Shown here: positions 1 to 5,552 of the stretch, in pieces
How positions within the stretch are numbered: position 1 is the first letter of the stretch
How the letters are laid out: each line of letters opens with the position of its first letter
Source: an uncultured Bacillota bacterium
Lineage (GTDB): Bacteria > Bacillota > Clostridia > Peptostreptococcales > Anaerovoracaceae
NCBI GenBank assembly: GCA_958448635.1
Contig: CAUDEQ010000084.1
Span: 1 to 7,108, forward strand
DNA: 7,108 nucleotides
Reading direction: 5' to 3'
Notes under the pieces: generated by a model
What the model was told of the DNA's origin: nothing
The model's database searches: none
The model's input: the letters and a program-made list of their open reading frames with translations, nothing else
Position numbers and translations under genes: made by a program

Positions 1-50
1 GATTGGCTGATTTAACTGAGCTCGTAGTGGTTGAATATTCTGGGCTCTAA
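1..50 (+). CDS. Possible 3' end of an upstream gene (partial)
   Basis: The frame starting at base 3 is open from the window edge to a TAA at 48-50 and ends in ...VVVEYSGL; the other two plus frames stop within the first 15 bases. It would end 14 nt before the recombinase ATG at 65, the spacing expected of a preceding gene in the same mobile element. Fifteen codons are far too few to recognise a family, and an open frame this short can arise by chance. Confidence 0.3.
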   Translation, partial: LADLTELVVVEYSGL

Positions 51-51
51 C

Positions 52-56
52 AAGGA
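52..56 (+). promoter_or_regulatory. Ribosome-binding site deciding the recombinase start
   Basis: AAGGA sits 8 nt before the ATG at 65. The in-frame ATG at 56 overlaps this site and has no Shine-Dalgarno sequence of its own, so the start at 65 is preferred. Confidence 0.6.
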
Positions 57-64
57 TGATACAT

Positions 65-1693
65 ATGACTATAGCATGGGCTTACTGCCGTTTCAGCAGC
101 GATCACCAACGAGAGGAGTCTATAGATGCTCAAATAAGGGCTATACAGGCTTACTGTGAGCGCGAAGGCATTTTGCTGGATAAAATATACCGTGATGAAG
201 CAAAGTCAGCCACAACTGACGACAGGCCGTCATTTCAGCAAATGTTTAAAGACATAAAGGAGCATCCATGTGATATCGTGATAGTTCACAAGTTGGATCG
301 CTTCTCCCGAGATCGCTATGACAGTGCGTTTTACAAGCGCAAATTAAAGGAGCGAGGGATACGCCTTATCTCTGTCCTCGAAAACATCGACGGGAGCCCG
401 GAGAGCATTATTCTCGAGTCGGTGCTTGAGGGCATGAGCGAATACTATTCCCGGAATCTGGCCAGAGAGGTTCAGAAGGGAAAAATGGAGACAGCCTATC
501 AATGCAAGCATAATGGAGGCGTGCCTCCGCTTGGCTACGATGTAGACCGTAACGGAAATTACCACGTCAACCCCATTGAAGCAGCTTGGGTAACTAAAAT
601 ATTTGAGATGAAGGCATCCGGCAAGAGCTATAGAGCCATAGCCGATCACATGAACGAGATAGGCGCCAAAAGCAAAATGGGAAAGCCTTTTACAAAACAT
701 AGCTTCCATGATCTATTGAAAAATGAAAAATACAAGGGCGTATATACCTATAACAGAGCCGAATCAAAGATTGCCGGAAAAAGAAATAATCACAGAAATA
801 AAGCAGATAGCGAAATACTGCGAATCGATGGCGGTATACCGCAGCTGATAAGCGATGATCTATGGAATGAGGTGAACGGTGTAATGCAAAATAGAAGAAT
901 GAATGCTGGTCGTAAAGCAAAGCGAGTGTACTTATTATCCGGCATAATTTACTGTGGCGAATGCGGAAGCCCCATGTCCGGGAATGCAAGAAGGGCTGGT
1001 AGGAACAAAACCGAATATATAACATATGACTGCAATCGTCGTCGCAGAGAGAAAACTTGCATGGCTAAAGCCATAAATAAAAAATACATAGAGGATATTG
1101 TTGTGCAATACCTTCAGGAGGAATTTTTTACTGATGAAAATGTATCGGAATTAGCTGATCGCCTGATGGATTTTCAGAAAAACAGGAAAAGCGAAACAGA
1201 ACCGGAACGCCAAGCACTAAAAAGAGAACTAACCGACAAAGAAAAAGAACTGAGCAATATCGTAGAATCAATTAAAAAAGGTGGCTACAAAGAGTGGATG
1301 GGCTCAGTCGGAGATCAGCTTGACGAAAGAATTAAGTATATTAAAGGCAAGCTGGAATATCTTGACGGTCTTCAGGACCAGAAAACATTATCAAAGCAAG
1401 AGATTGTATCCTATATAATTAAGGACAAAGATCTTAACCGAAAAACACCAGATGACCTAAAGCATATAGTACAAACCTACGTGGAAAAAGTAGTAATTTT
1501 CGAGGATAAGATAGAAATACATCTTATAATAAATAAAAACAATCCGGGCAGCAAATGCCACCCAGATTGTGGATACGATGGTGGAGATGATGGGAATCGA
1601 ACCCATGTCCGAAAGCATTTTCACCGGAACTTCTCCGAGCGCAGCTTTTGTTTTAAAAATTCGCTTCCTTCAACGCCCAAAAGCAGGCTTTGA
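65..1693 (+). CDS. Large serine recombinase (site-specific integrase)
   Basis: This enzyme would integrate and excise the element by a serine-DNA intermediate. Numbering from the ATG at 56 (M1; the preferred start is M4): the resolvase catalytic domain spans about 5-150, with YCRFSSDHQ at 10-18 carrying nucleophile S14 and R12, and KLDRFSRD at 79-86 giving the conserved Asp/Arg residues. The Recombinase domain spans about 155-285. A zinc ribbon has Cys 300, 303, 326 and 335, followed by a charged coiled-coil region at about 375-440. The family-like part ends near residue 493 (...KIEIHLIINK). The last 50 or so residues are read from the ssrA terminator and, from residue 508, from the antisense strand of tmRNA. 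The gene may have lost its own stop on integration, or the tail may change when the element excises. Domain assignment is firm; the function of the tail is unknown. Confidence 0.93.
   Translation: MTIAWAYCRFSSDHQREESIDAQIRAIQAYCEREGILLDKIYRDEAKSATTDDRPSFQQMFKDIKEHPCDIVIVHKLDRFSRDRYDSAFYKRKLKERGIRLISVLENIDGSPESIILESVLEGMSEYYSRNLAREVQKGKMETAYQCKHNGGVPPLGYDVDRNGNYHVNPIEAAWVTKIFEMKASGKSYRAIADHMNEIGAKSKMGKPFTKHSFHDLLKNEKYKGVYTYNRAESKIAGKRNNHRNKADSEILRIDGGIPQLISDDLWNEVNGVMQNRRMNAGRKAKRVYLLSGIIYCGECGSPMSGNARRAGRNKTEYITYDCNRRRREKTCMAKAINKKYIEDIVVQYLQEEFFTDENVSELADRLMDFQKNRKSETEPERQALKRELTDKEKELSNIVESIKKGGYKEWMGSVGDQLDERIKYIKGKLEYLDGLQDQKTLSKQEIVSYIIKDKDLNRKTPDDLKHIVQTYVEKVVIFEDKIEIHLIINKNNPGSKCHPDCGYDGGDDGNRTHVRKHFHRNFSERSFCFKNSLPSTPKSRL
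1531..1570 (-). terminator. Intrinsic terminator of ssrA, inside the recombinase 3' end
   Basis: Read on the minus strand, a 14-bp stem (1557-1570 with 1539-1552) closes a 4-nt AUUU loop and runs directly into a U-rich tract (TTTTATTTATT). Three of the pairs are G-U wobbles on this strand and become C-A mismatches in plus-strand RNA, so the hairpin is built to act on minus-strand transcripts. It begins 8 nt after the tmRNA 3' CCA. It overlaps recombinase codons encoding roughly residues 495-505. Confidence 0.85.
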
Positions 1694-1938
1694 AGTCGGC
1701 TATCCCGTTAGTCCCTTACGGTGCCGGGCGTTCCCGCAAGGTTTTCCTGCATGATCGTCGCATTACATCTGACCTGCAGGTGAGTCAGAGAATGCGCGCG
1801 GGGCTGAACTTATGCAGCCAGTGCGAAATTGTTTGTTCTTTTTGCGTTTATATTTAACGTGTCCCTTTTAACGCAGACTGGACAAACTGCGGCTCGCTTA
1901 TCCGGTTTCCACACCCCCGTCGAAACCAGTGCACCCCC
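1579..1938 (-). ncRNA. ssrA: Transfer-messenger RNA (tmRNA)
   Basis: This is the tRNA-like and mRNA-like molecule that, with SmpB, rescues stalled ribosomes and tags unfinished proteins for degradation. The 5' end starts with GGGGGUG and the conserved GGUUUCGACGGGGGU stretch. The 3' end carries a T-arm (stem ATGGG/CCCAT with loop TTCGATT, plus-strand positions 1590-1606), the 7-bp acceptor stem partner CAUCUCC, discriminator A, and an encoded CCA at 1579-1581. The acceptor stem pairs fully, with two G-U pairs. Length is 360 nt, normal for a one-piece tmRNA. It starts 3 nt after the stop of the preceding gene, with no convincing promoter in between, so co-transcription with smpB and processing (RNase P at the 5' end) is likely. 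A plus-strand recombinase frame overlaps its last 115 nt. Confidence 0.96.
1810..1845 (-). other. tmRNA tag-peptide reading frame, AKRTNNFALAA
   Basis: The resume codon GCA (1843-1845) opens a frame reading AKRTNNFALAA, closed by TAA at 1810-1812. The non-polar end, FALAA, matches the ClpXP-recognised tag ends known across bacteria. U at -5 and A at -4 before the resume codon match the positions known to set the frame in Escherichia coli tmRNA. The N-terminal half, rich in Lys, Arg, Thr and Asn, is lineage-specific. Confidence 0.93.
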
Positions 1939-1941
1939 ATA

Positions 1942-2262
1942 TTAATCAACAGTATCTCTGCCGGTCTTGGCCTCGTATTCGTCCTTTGCCAGCTGGATCT
2001 GCTTTTCAAGCTCATCTATCTGCTCATGGCAGCGCTTTATCCTTTCACAGAGAGCGATGACCTTTTCGTCAGACACCTTTCCATCTTCGTAAAGGCCGTA
2101 ATAGTATTCGCCGATTTCCTTCATGGCAAGACCCATATCCTGCTTGGATGAATTGATCCTGCTCTTCAGCTTTCCGACCTCCATCATTTCACCGGCCTTG
2201 TTTCCGGCCATGGTTGCCGCGCTGGTGGCTGCCTTGCTTATCTTATCAAATATTCCAGACAT
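1942..2262 (-). CDS. Small coiled-coil protein of unknown function
   Basis: A 106-residue protein with no recognised catalytic motif. It begins MSGIFDKISKAATSAA, an amphipathic Ala-rich start reminiscent of small Firmicutes proteins that usually carry a C-terminal zinc ribbon; no Cys pair is present here. Residues 26-100 are rich in Lys, Glu and heptad-like Leu/Ile, suggesting a helical coiled coil, with a YYYGLYEDGKVSDE turn in the middle. There is no signal peptide or membrane segment, so it should be cytosolic. GGAGG lies 6 nt before the ATG, within a 17-nt gap after smpB. Its stop is 3 nt from the first base of tmRNA. The position between the two trans-translation genes is suggestive, but I know no role for this family there. 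Confidence 0.75.
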   Translation of the reverse strand: MSGIFDKISKAATSAATMAGNKAGEMMEVGKLKSRINSSKQDMGLAMKEIGEYYYGLYEDGKVSDEKVIALCERIKRCHEQIDELEKQIQLAKDEYEAKTGRDTVD

Positions 2263-2279
2263 TTCGCTCCTCCGTTCTT

Positions 2280-2723
2280 CTACTTTCTCATCGCCTGCTG
2301 CATCCTTCTGTCCGCATCACGCTTGGCGATGTCGTGACGCTTGTCGTATTCCTTCTTTCCTCGTGCCACGGCGATTTCCACCTTGGCTCTTCCTCTGTCA
2401 TTAATGTACATCCTGAGAGGCACCAAAGTCAAGCCCTTTAACGTCGTATATCCTATAAGCTTTCTTATTTCCCGCTTGTGCAGCAGCAGCTTCTTGGGTC
2501 TCAGAGGATCCGTGTTGAATCTGTTGCCCTGCTCGTAAGGACTGATGTTCATACCGTAAAGGATGATTTCCTCATTTTCGATTTTGGCATAGCTTTCCTT
2601 GATACTGACCTTGCCCTGCCTCACCGACTTTATCTCGGTTCCTGTCAGGACGATGCCGGCCTCGTACGTCTCTTCTATAAAATAATCATGCCTTACTTTT
2701 TTGTTGTTCGCTACAAGTTTCAT
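2280..2723 (-). CDS. smpB: SsrA-binding protein SmpB
   Basis: SmpB binds the tRNA-like domain of tmRNA and takes it into the A site of stalled ribosomes for trans-translation. The 147-residue length is normal (usually 145-165). Family motifs run in order: N-terminal NKKVRHDYFIEETYEAGIVL, GTEIKSVRQGK (about 28-38), the NISPYEQGN segment, the GLTLVPLRMYI strand, and the basic C-terminal region with ARGKKEYDKRHDIAKRDADR, whose tail forms a helix in the mRNA channel. The start at 2723 gives the expected MKLVANNKK beginning and has an AGGAGGAAAGG purine tract 11-16 nt upstream. It follows the third signal peptidase homologue by 27 nt and lies 341 nt upstream of the tmRNA 5' end on the same strand. 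Confidence 0.97.
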   Translation of the reverse strand: MKLVANNKKVRHDYFIEETYEAGIVLTGTEIKSVRQGKVSIKESYAKIENEEIILYGMNISPYEQGNRFNTDPLRPKKLLLHKREIRKLIGYTTLKGLTLVPLRMYINDRGRAKVEIAVARGKKEYDKRHDIAKRDADRRMQQAMRK

Positions 2724-2750
2724 GTTACCGGCTGCCTTTCCTCCTCGATG

Positions 2751-3257
2751 TCAGCCCAGCTTCCATTTTAAACTCACTTTGCCGACACAATCTTCGATCT
2801 TCAATACTCCTATGGCTTCATTTCTGCTGTCCATGGATGACTTCCTGTTGTCGCTTAGTACAAACAGCTCATCATGCCCCAGCTTTATCCTGTTCATATC
2901 ATCCATATGAACAGGCTCCTTCATGTATTCCTCGTATGGCCTGCCATTCAGATAAAAAACGTTATCCCTGATTTCCACGGTGTCACCCGGCGCACCGGCA
3001 ACTCTTCTGACAATGATTCTGCCTTCGCCGTCTTCACCGTAGACATAGCTTCTCACCGCTATCAGCTCTCCCACATCCGGCACACTTCCGTCACCGGTAT
3101 ATGCAAGCCTGTTTATCAGCACGCTGCTGCCGTCTGTAAGCGACGGCTCCATTCCCGTTCCTCTGACGGTCATCACCGTGAATACCGATGTCACCGCCAG
3201 TGCCGCTGCAACTCCCAGCACAGCTGCCAGCACGTATATAACGGCTCTCCTGCACAC
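2751..3257 (-). CDS. Type I signal peptidase homologue lacking the catalytic dyad (third of three)
   Basis: A single membrane segment (residues 5-30) is followed by an extracytoplasmic S26-type domain. Fold motifs are kept: TGMEPSL (box B, 34-40), RRVAGAPGD (box D, 84-92) and SDNRKSSMDSR (box E, 135-145). The catalytic Ser position is Gly35 (codon GGA) and the general-base Lys position is Arg84 (codon AGA), so ordinary proteolysis is not expected. It shares a DGEG segment before box D with the middle paralogue, suggesting those two are closest. Start choice: GTG at 3257 follows AGAGGGGTGG; an in-frame GTG at 3287 has a weaker GGCGGA and would add ten polar residues. It may be a pseudo-enzyme partner of the active neighbour. 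No frameshift or stop interrupts it, so it looks maintained. Confidence 0.85.
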   Translation of the reverse strand: MCRRAVIYVLAAVLGVAAALAVTSVFTVMTVRGTGMEPSLTDGSSVLINRLAYTGDGSVPDVGELIAVRSYVYGEDGEGRIIVRRVAGAPGDTVEIRDNVFYLNGRPYEEYMKEPVHMDDMNRIKLGHDELFVLSDNRKSSMDSRNEAIGVLKIEDCVGKVSLKWKLG

Positions 3258-3326
3258 ATTACCACCCCTCTCAGATGTATTATGCACAAAATCCGCCGTA
3301 ATAAAACGTACTCATATATTCATACT

Positions 3327-3842
3327 TTAAAGCATTCCGAATTCGCTGAATGGGTACAGACGTATGAAAGCCTTGCCCAGTATGGCTTCCTCGCTGACAG
3401 TGCCCACGGACACATCTCTGCTGTCCAGGCTGACGCTCCTGTTGTCACCCATGACGAAAACACCGTTTTCCGGCACAGTCATATCCGTGATCTCACCGCT
3501 GGTGTAGCCTTCCAACGTATACGGCTCCTCAAGCGGCAGACCGTTTCTGTAAACGACACCATCCGATATGGTGATCACATCGCCTTCCACTCCTATTACA
3601 CGCTTTATAAGCAGCTTTTTACCTTCGCCGTCTTCTCTGTCGAGACCCGATTCAAACACGATTATATCTTCATACTCAGGATGATCCTTAGTTATGTACG
3701 CCAGCTTGTTGACAAACAGGTAATTGTTTTCATAGAGGGTGGGCTCCATGGAGCTTTCCTTGACTATGGTAGGCTTTATCACCAAAGTTATTGCCACGAC
3801 TATTACAATCGCTATAAGGATATCCTTGATAAATTCTTTCAT
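3327..3842 (-). CDS. lepB: Type I signal peptidase, active member (second of three)
   Basis: Type I signal peptidase removes signal peptides from exported proteins at the outer face of the membrane. The 171-residue protein has one N-terminal membrane anchor (about 7-24) and the compact Gram-positive catalytic domain. The nucleophile is Ser31 in ESSMEPTL and the general base is Lys80 in LLIKRVIGVEGD. Box E is complete: GDNRSVSLDSRD (132-143). It is the only one of the three tandem homologues with both catalytic residues. The start has GGAGG 11 nt upstream and lies 17 nt after the stop of the first homologue. C-terminal YPFSEFGML resembles the usual family end. Substrates cannot be read from the context, since no pilin, sortase or secreted protein gene is nearby. 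Confidence 0.95.
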   Translation of the reverse strand: MKEFIKDILIAIVIVVAITLVIKPTIVKESSMEPTLYENNYLFVNKLAYITKDHPEYEDIIVFESGLDREDGEGKKLLIKRVIGVEGDVITISDGVVYRNGLPLEEPYTLEGYTSGEITDMTVPENGVFVMGDNRSVSLDSRDVSVGTVSEEAILGKAFIRLYPFSEFGML

Positions 3843-3859
3843 TCAGTAAACGCCTCCGA

Positions 3860-4405
3860 TCACTTTACAGATCCAAACCCCGAAAACGGCCAGACCCGTA
3901 TAAGCACATTTCCTTTTATCTCACGCATGTCAACAGGCCCCATATCCGGATTCCTGCTGTCCGTCAGCTCTTCTCTGTTATCGCACAGCAGAAACACCTC
4001 ATCGTTCTTCAGCTTCACCTTCTTCATATCCTCAGGCGCACCCTCTATGCCGTTTTCCGTAATGTATTCCTCACCGTTGACCAGCACCTTTCCGTTCTTG
4101 ATCTGAACAGTATCGCCGGGAACGGCAGCTACACGAGCTATTATATTATCCTCGGATACATCAGGTGCATATGTCTTTTCCATGATGACTATGGAATCTA
4201 TTTCAGGCGGTTTTCTGTTGGGATTATACGATGACTTGCTGACCACCAGCACATCGCCGTCATCAATGGCAGGCGACATCGCCTTTCCTTCATTTACCTC
4301 CGGGGCTACCACCATGAACATTACAAATGCCAGTGCCATGGCGATGAGATAAGGGGCGTTGCTGCGTTTCCACTTTCTGTAATCTCTCTCTTTTCTCTGC
4401 ATCAT
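3860..4405 (-). CDS. Type I signal peptidase homologue lacking the catalytic dyad (first of three)
   Basis: A 181-residue protein with a basic cytoplasmic N-terminus (RKERDYRKWKR), a membrane segment at about 18-34 and an S26-like domain. Box B reads EGKAMSPAI, with Ala42 where the nucleophilic Ser belongs; Ser44 lies two residues on and is out of register. Box D reads IIARVAAVPGD, with Ala90 in place of the catalytic Lys. Box E is partly changed: CDNREELTDSRN in place of GDNRxxSxDSR. It is the most divergent of the trio and carries an insert-like EDMKKVKLKNDE segment shared in outline with the third copy. AAAGGA lies 4 nt before ATG 4405 and 7 nt before the adjacent ATG 4402, so either may start. 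One base separates it from the pseudouridine synthase stop, indicating translational coupling. Confidence 0.85.
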   Translation of the reverse strand: MMQRKERDYRKWKRSNAPYLIAMALAFVMFMVVAPEVNEGKAMSPAIDDGDVLVVSKSSYNPNRKPPEIDSIVIMEKTYAPDVSEDNIIARVAAVPGDTVQIKNGKVLVNGEEYITENGIEGAPEDMKKVKLKNDEVFLLCDNREELTDSRNPDMGPVDMREIKGNVLIRVWPFSGFGSVK

Positions 4406-4406
4406 A

Positions 4407-5408
4407 TTATCCTTTCACGATTTCCTCAGAGACAAGCAGCCTTTTCGCTCTTGCAAAATCTGCAGGCAACGGCGCTTCTATCACCTTCCCCTCCAGAGCG
4501 GAAAGCTCCGGCGGCATTCCGGTGAAGCTCAGCTTGTAAGCGTGCAAAAGCTGAGTAGTTATACCGTGCTTTTTCAACATACCGTTGATATCCACATTTC
4601 CGTATTTTAAATCTCCCGCCAGCGGAAATCCCGCATTGGCTATGTGTACTCTTATCTGATGGGTCCTTCCCGTAAAGATTCTCACTTCCGCCAGAGAAAA
4701 CCTTTTTCCGGCGACAACAGGCTTCACGTGTGTCACTGACTCCTTTCCATCTTCCGGCTGTCCGCCAGCTTCCATCCCTTCTGCCACCACGGATGAAATA
4801 TTTTTCTCATGATTCTTTACGATCCTGTCCTCCAGCAGCAATTCACGATCCAGCCTCCCGCACACTATGGTGAGATAATATTTTTCCACGTGATTCCTCG
4901 TCCGCAGCAATGATGTGAGCGCTCTCAGAGCTGAAGCGTTTTTTCCGAAAATCACAAGCCCCGTGGTATTCCTGTCAAGCCTGTTGACAGGTGCAGGAAC
5001 GAAGGTCCGTTCCCCTGAAGGCGTATATTCACCCTTCTCCTGAAGATATCCGCAGACCTGATTCACCAGCGTGTTCTTTTTCTCGTGGGCATCACCGTGG
5101 GTCAGCAAGCCTGAGGGCTTGTCGACCACCAGAATGTTTTCATCCTCGTATGCTATCTTAAACTGTCGTTTTGCCGTTTTCTTCCTGACGGGAGCAGTCA
5201 GTTCTGCCAGCTTTTCCTCAGTAATGTAAAGGGCAAGCTCGTCGCCCTCGCTGAGCATAGTGTCCTCCTTCGGCTTTTTGCCGTTGAGTCTGACGTCCTT
5301 TCGGATCATCTTGTATATTGTGCCCAGAGAAGCTCTTTTCATATATTTTTTCAAAAATCTGTCCAGCCGCTGATCAGCGTCGTTGGCTGTTAAGGTTATT
5401 TTTATCAT
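4407..5408 (-). CDS. RluA-family RNA pseudouridine synthase
   Basis: It converts specific uridines in rRNA (or tRNA) to pseudouridine in the cytoplasm. From the ATG at 5406-5408 the protein is 333 residues: an S4-like RNA-binding domain at about 12-60 (DQRLDRFLKKYM, VRLNGKKP), then the synthase domain starting at about 85 (NILVVDKPSGLLTHGD). The catalytic motif is NRLDRNTTG at 142-150 with Asp145 (HRLDxxTSG is the family form). The second signature is GRTHQIRVHIANAGFPLAGD at 247-266. This organisation matches RluC/RluD-type enzymes; the target uridine cannot be named. The open frame extends upstream to 5510, but those 34 codons have no family similarity and overlap the promoter, so 5408 is chosen. 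There is no Shine-Dalgarno site before it, which fits a leaderless transcript. Confidence 0.93.
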   Translation of the reverse strand: MIKITLTANDADQRLDRFLKKYMKRASLGTIYKMIRKDVRLNGKKPKEDTMLSEGDELALYITEEKLAELTAPVRKKTAKRQFKIAYEDENILVVDKPSGLLTHGDAHEKKNTLVNQVCGYLQEKGEYTPSGERTFVPAPVNRLDRNTTGLVIFGKNASALRALTSLLRTRNHVEKYYLTIVCGRLDRELLLEDRIVKNHEKNISSVVAEGMEAGGQPEDGKESVTHVKPVVAGKRFSLAEVRIFTGRTHQIRVHIANAGFPLAGDLKYGNVDINGMLKKHGITTQLLHAYKLSFTGMPPELSALEGKVIEAPLPADFARAKRLLVSEEIVKG

Positions 5409-5415
5409 AGCAATA

Positions 5416-5445
5416 ATTATACAATAAATAACAGCGCAAGTACAA
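5416..5445 (-). promoter_or_regulatory. Promoter of the pseudouridine synthase-signal peptidase operon
   Basis: On the minus strand, TTGTAC (5440-5445) and TATAAT (5416-5421) are separated by 18 nt, close to the sigma-A consensus. Seven bases separate the -10 box from the ATG at 5408, so transcription should begin at or within a base or two of the start codon. No other comparable promoter was seen ahead of the downstream genes. Confidence 0.7.
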
Positions 5446-5497
5446 TTGTATCTACAGTTTTGTGAAGAAAATTTCATTAAAAATAGATTCATATGAT

Positions 5498-5526
5498 TTG
5501 AGAATGTCACTGAAATATGTTAAAGT
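5498..5526 (+). promoter_or_regulatory. Divergent sigma-A-type promoter
   Basis: TTGAGA (5498-5503) and TAAAGT (5521-5526) are separated by exactly 17 nt on the plus strand. Initiation would fall near 5533-5535, about 32 nt ahead of a good ribosome-binding site and ATG at 5567. It diverges from the synthase promoter, with the two -35 boxes about 52 nt apart. Confidence 0.45.
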
Positions 5527-5552
5527 ATGTATGAATATGTCTCAGACATTCA

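Larger units (their letters stand above)
1..1578. mobile_element. Right edge of an integrated element next to ssrA (partial)
   Basis: A site-specific large serine recombinase gene abuts the 3' end of the tmRNA gene, a common chromosomal target for integrating elements. The element must extend left beyond base 1, because everything to the right of about 1540 is host ssrA, smpB and other core genes. Its codons look more AT-rich than those of the core genes (many AAA, ATA and AAT), consistent with foreign origin. The exact attachment core cannot be placed: serine recombinases exchange at a 2-bp core and leave no long duplication, and the other end is outside the window. The junction most likely falls between about 1500 and 1590. 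Confidence 0.55.

Noticed and set aside
1569..1754. Plus-strand open frame across the tmRNA 3' half
   Set aside because: It is antisense to the tmRNA structure, with no ribosome-binding site or family similarity.
1951..1956. GATACT as a tmRNA promoter -10 box, and as a fourth copy of the GATACTGTG repeat
   Set aside because: No matching -35 box lies 16-19 nt upstream and the distance to the tmRNA 5' end is long; the sequence continues as GATACTGTT, so it is not an exact repeat copy and is unrelated to the insertion sequence.
2874..4106. Long plus-strand open frame (410 codons)
   Set aside because: It lies wholly opposite the three signal peptidase genes, has no family motif, is rich in His, Tyr and Ser as antisense frames often are, and spans two intergenic gaps of the real genes.
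5409..5510. 34-codon N-terminal extension of the pseudouridine synthase
   Set aside because: The extension covers the promoter, has no ribosome-binding site at its ATG and does not resemble the family; MIKITLTANDADQRLD is the expected beginning.
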